Shown: piece after piece, positions 63,952 through 64,000 of the stretch | Position numbering within the stretch: position 1 is the first letter of the stretch | Layout: each line of letters opens with the position of its first letter | From: Veillonella denticariosi JCM 15641 | Lineage (GTDB): Bacteria; Bacillota; Negativicutes; Veillonellales; Veillonellaceae | Length of the DNA stretch: 64,000 nt | NCBI RefSeq assembly: GCF_002959855.1 | Contig: NZ_PPDB01000001.1 | Location: forward strand, 1 to 64,000 | Reading direction: 5' to 3' | Position numbers and translations under genes: made by a program | The notes under the pieces: model-generated | What the model was told of the DNA's origin: nothing | Databases searched by the model: none | The model's input: the letters and a program-made list of their open reading frames with translations, nothing else

Positions 63952-64000
63952 TATTGTCCTCCTGTGGCTAATGTCATAATCGATTCCGGTGTTGCATCGC
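63951..64000 (-). CDS. rbsA: Ribose-type ABC transporter ATP-binding protein, C-terminal end only
   Basis: The last 50 bases, read on the minus strand, encode DATPESIMTLATGGQ followed by TAA. This matches the C-terminal end of RbsA-type double ABC ATPases (TGG motif). The stop overlaps the rbsC start by one base. The rest of the gene lies beyond the window. Confidence 0.75.
   Translation of the reverse strand, partial: DATPESIMTLATGGQ

Overview
The window looks like chromosomal DNA from a diderm Firmicute of the Negativicutes, most likely Veillonella. This is inferred from gene content, not from a database search. The gene signatures are Gram-negative: TonB/ExbB/ExbD with TonB-dependent receptors, a Wza/Wzx/Wzy/Wzz polysaccharide locus, and a YadA-type trimeric autotransporter with an SLH domain. 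They sit beside Firmicute-style regulation, namely a T-box leader and strong GGAGG ribosome binding sites. Base composition is moderate in GC, except for conspicuously AT-rich blocks at about 21.5-29 kb, 44.9-47.4 kb and 49.1-50.2 kb.

Layout. 0-1 kb: a 5S rRNA gene with its terminator, then a repeat-rich spacer. 1-4.6 kb: pirin, a CGGC-domain protein, a secreted M48 metalloprotease and a long non-coding stretch. 4.6-14.3 kb: a TonB-dependent uptake locus (exbB, exbD, tonB, receptor, binding lipoprotein, permease, ATPase, second binding lipoprotein, second receptor), probably for iron chelates, heme or a corrinoid. 14.6-17.8 kb: an aminotransferase and, convergent to it, a DXS-like thiamine-diphosphate enzyme. 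18-33.3 kb: a Wzx/Wzy-type surface polysaccharide locus with a frameshifted UDP-galactopyranose mutase, LicD and an IspD-like cytidylyltransferase. 33.4-37.9 kb: an ArsR-like regulator divergent from a fixC-fixX-etfB-etfA electron-transfer operon. 38.2-39.7 kb: an SDR enzyme and a secreted protein. 39.9-44.8 kb: a five-gene nickel/peptide-type ABC importer. 45.1-47.3 kb: an AT-rich accessory island with a nonsense-broken small ORF, an unknown protein and a DUF3644/HEPN-like protein, which is a candidate defence or toxin module. 47.5-51.5 kb: small accessory genes, including a VOC gene lying between two copies of a duplicated segment. 51.6-56.6 kb: T-box-controlled leuA-leuC-leuD-leuB. 56.9-58.9 kb: an ECF-type membrane protein and an FprA-type flavodiiron protein. 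59-61.9 kb: a structured RNA candidate, the trimeric autotransporter and an orphan gene. 62.1-64 kb: rbsB, rbsC and the 3' end of rbsA on the minus strand.

The observations most worth checking are these. (1) The 7-mer GTGAAAG/CTTTCAC occurs about 44 times by hand count, against roughly 8 expected by chance; it is nearly absent from the AT-rich blocks and sometimes forms inverted pairs after genes, as DNA uptake sequences do. (2) The HEPN-like accessory island. (3) The DXS-like, IspD-like, epimerase and LicD combination, which suggests a CDP-linked decoration on the polysaccharide. (4) A recent 17-nt-type deletion in glf. (5) A trimeric autotransporter that continues past its barrel into an SLH domain. 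(6) A family of hairpin repeats in the intergenic regions.
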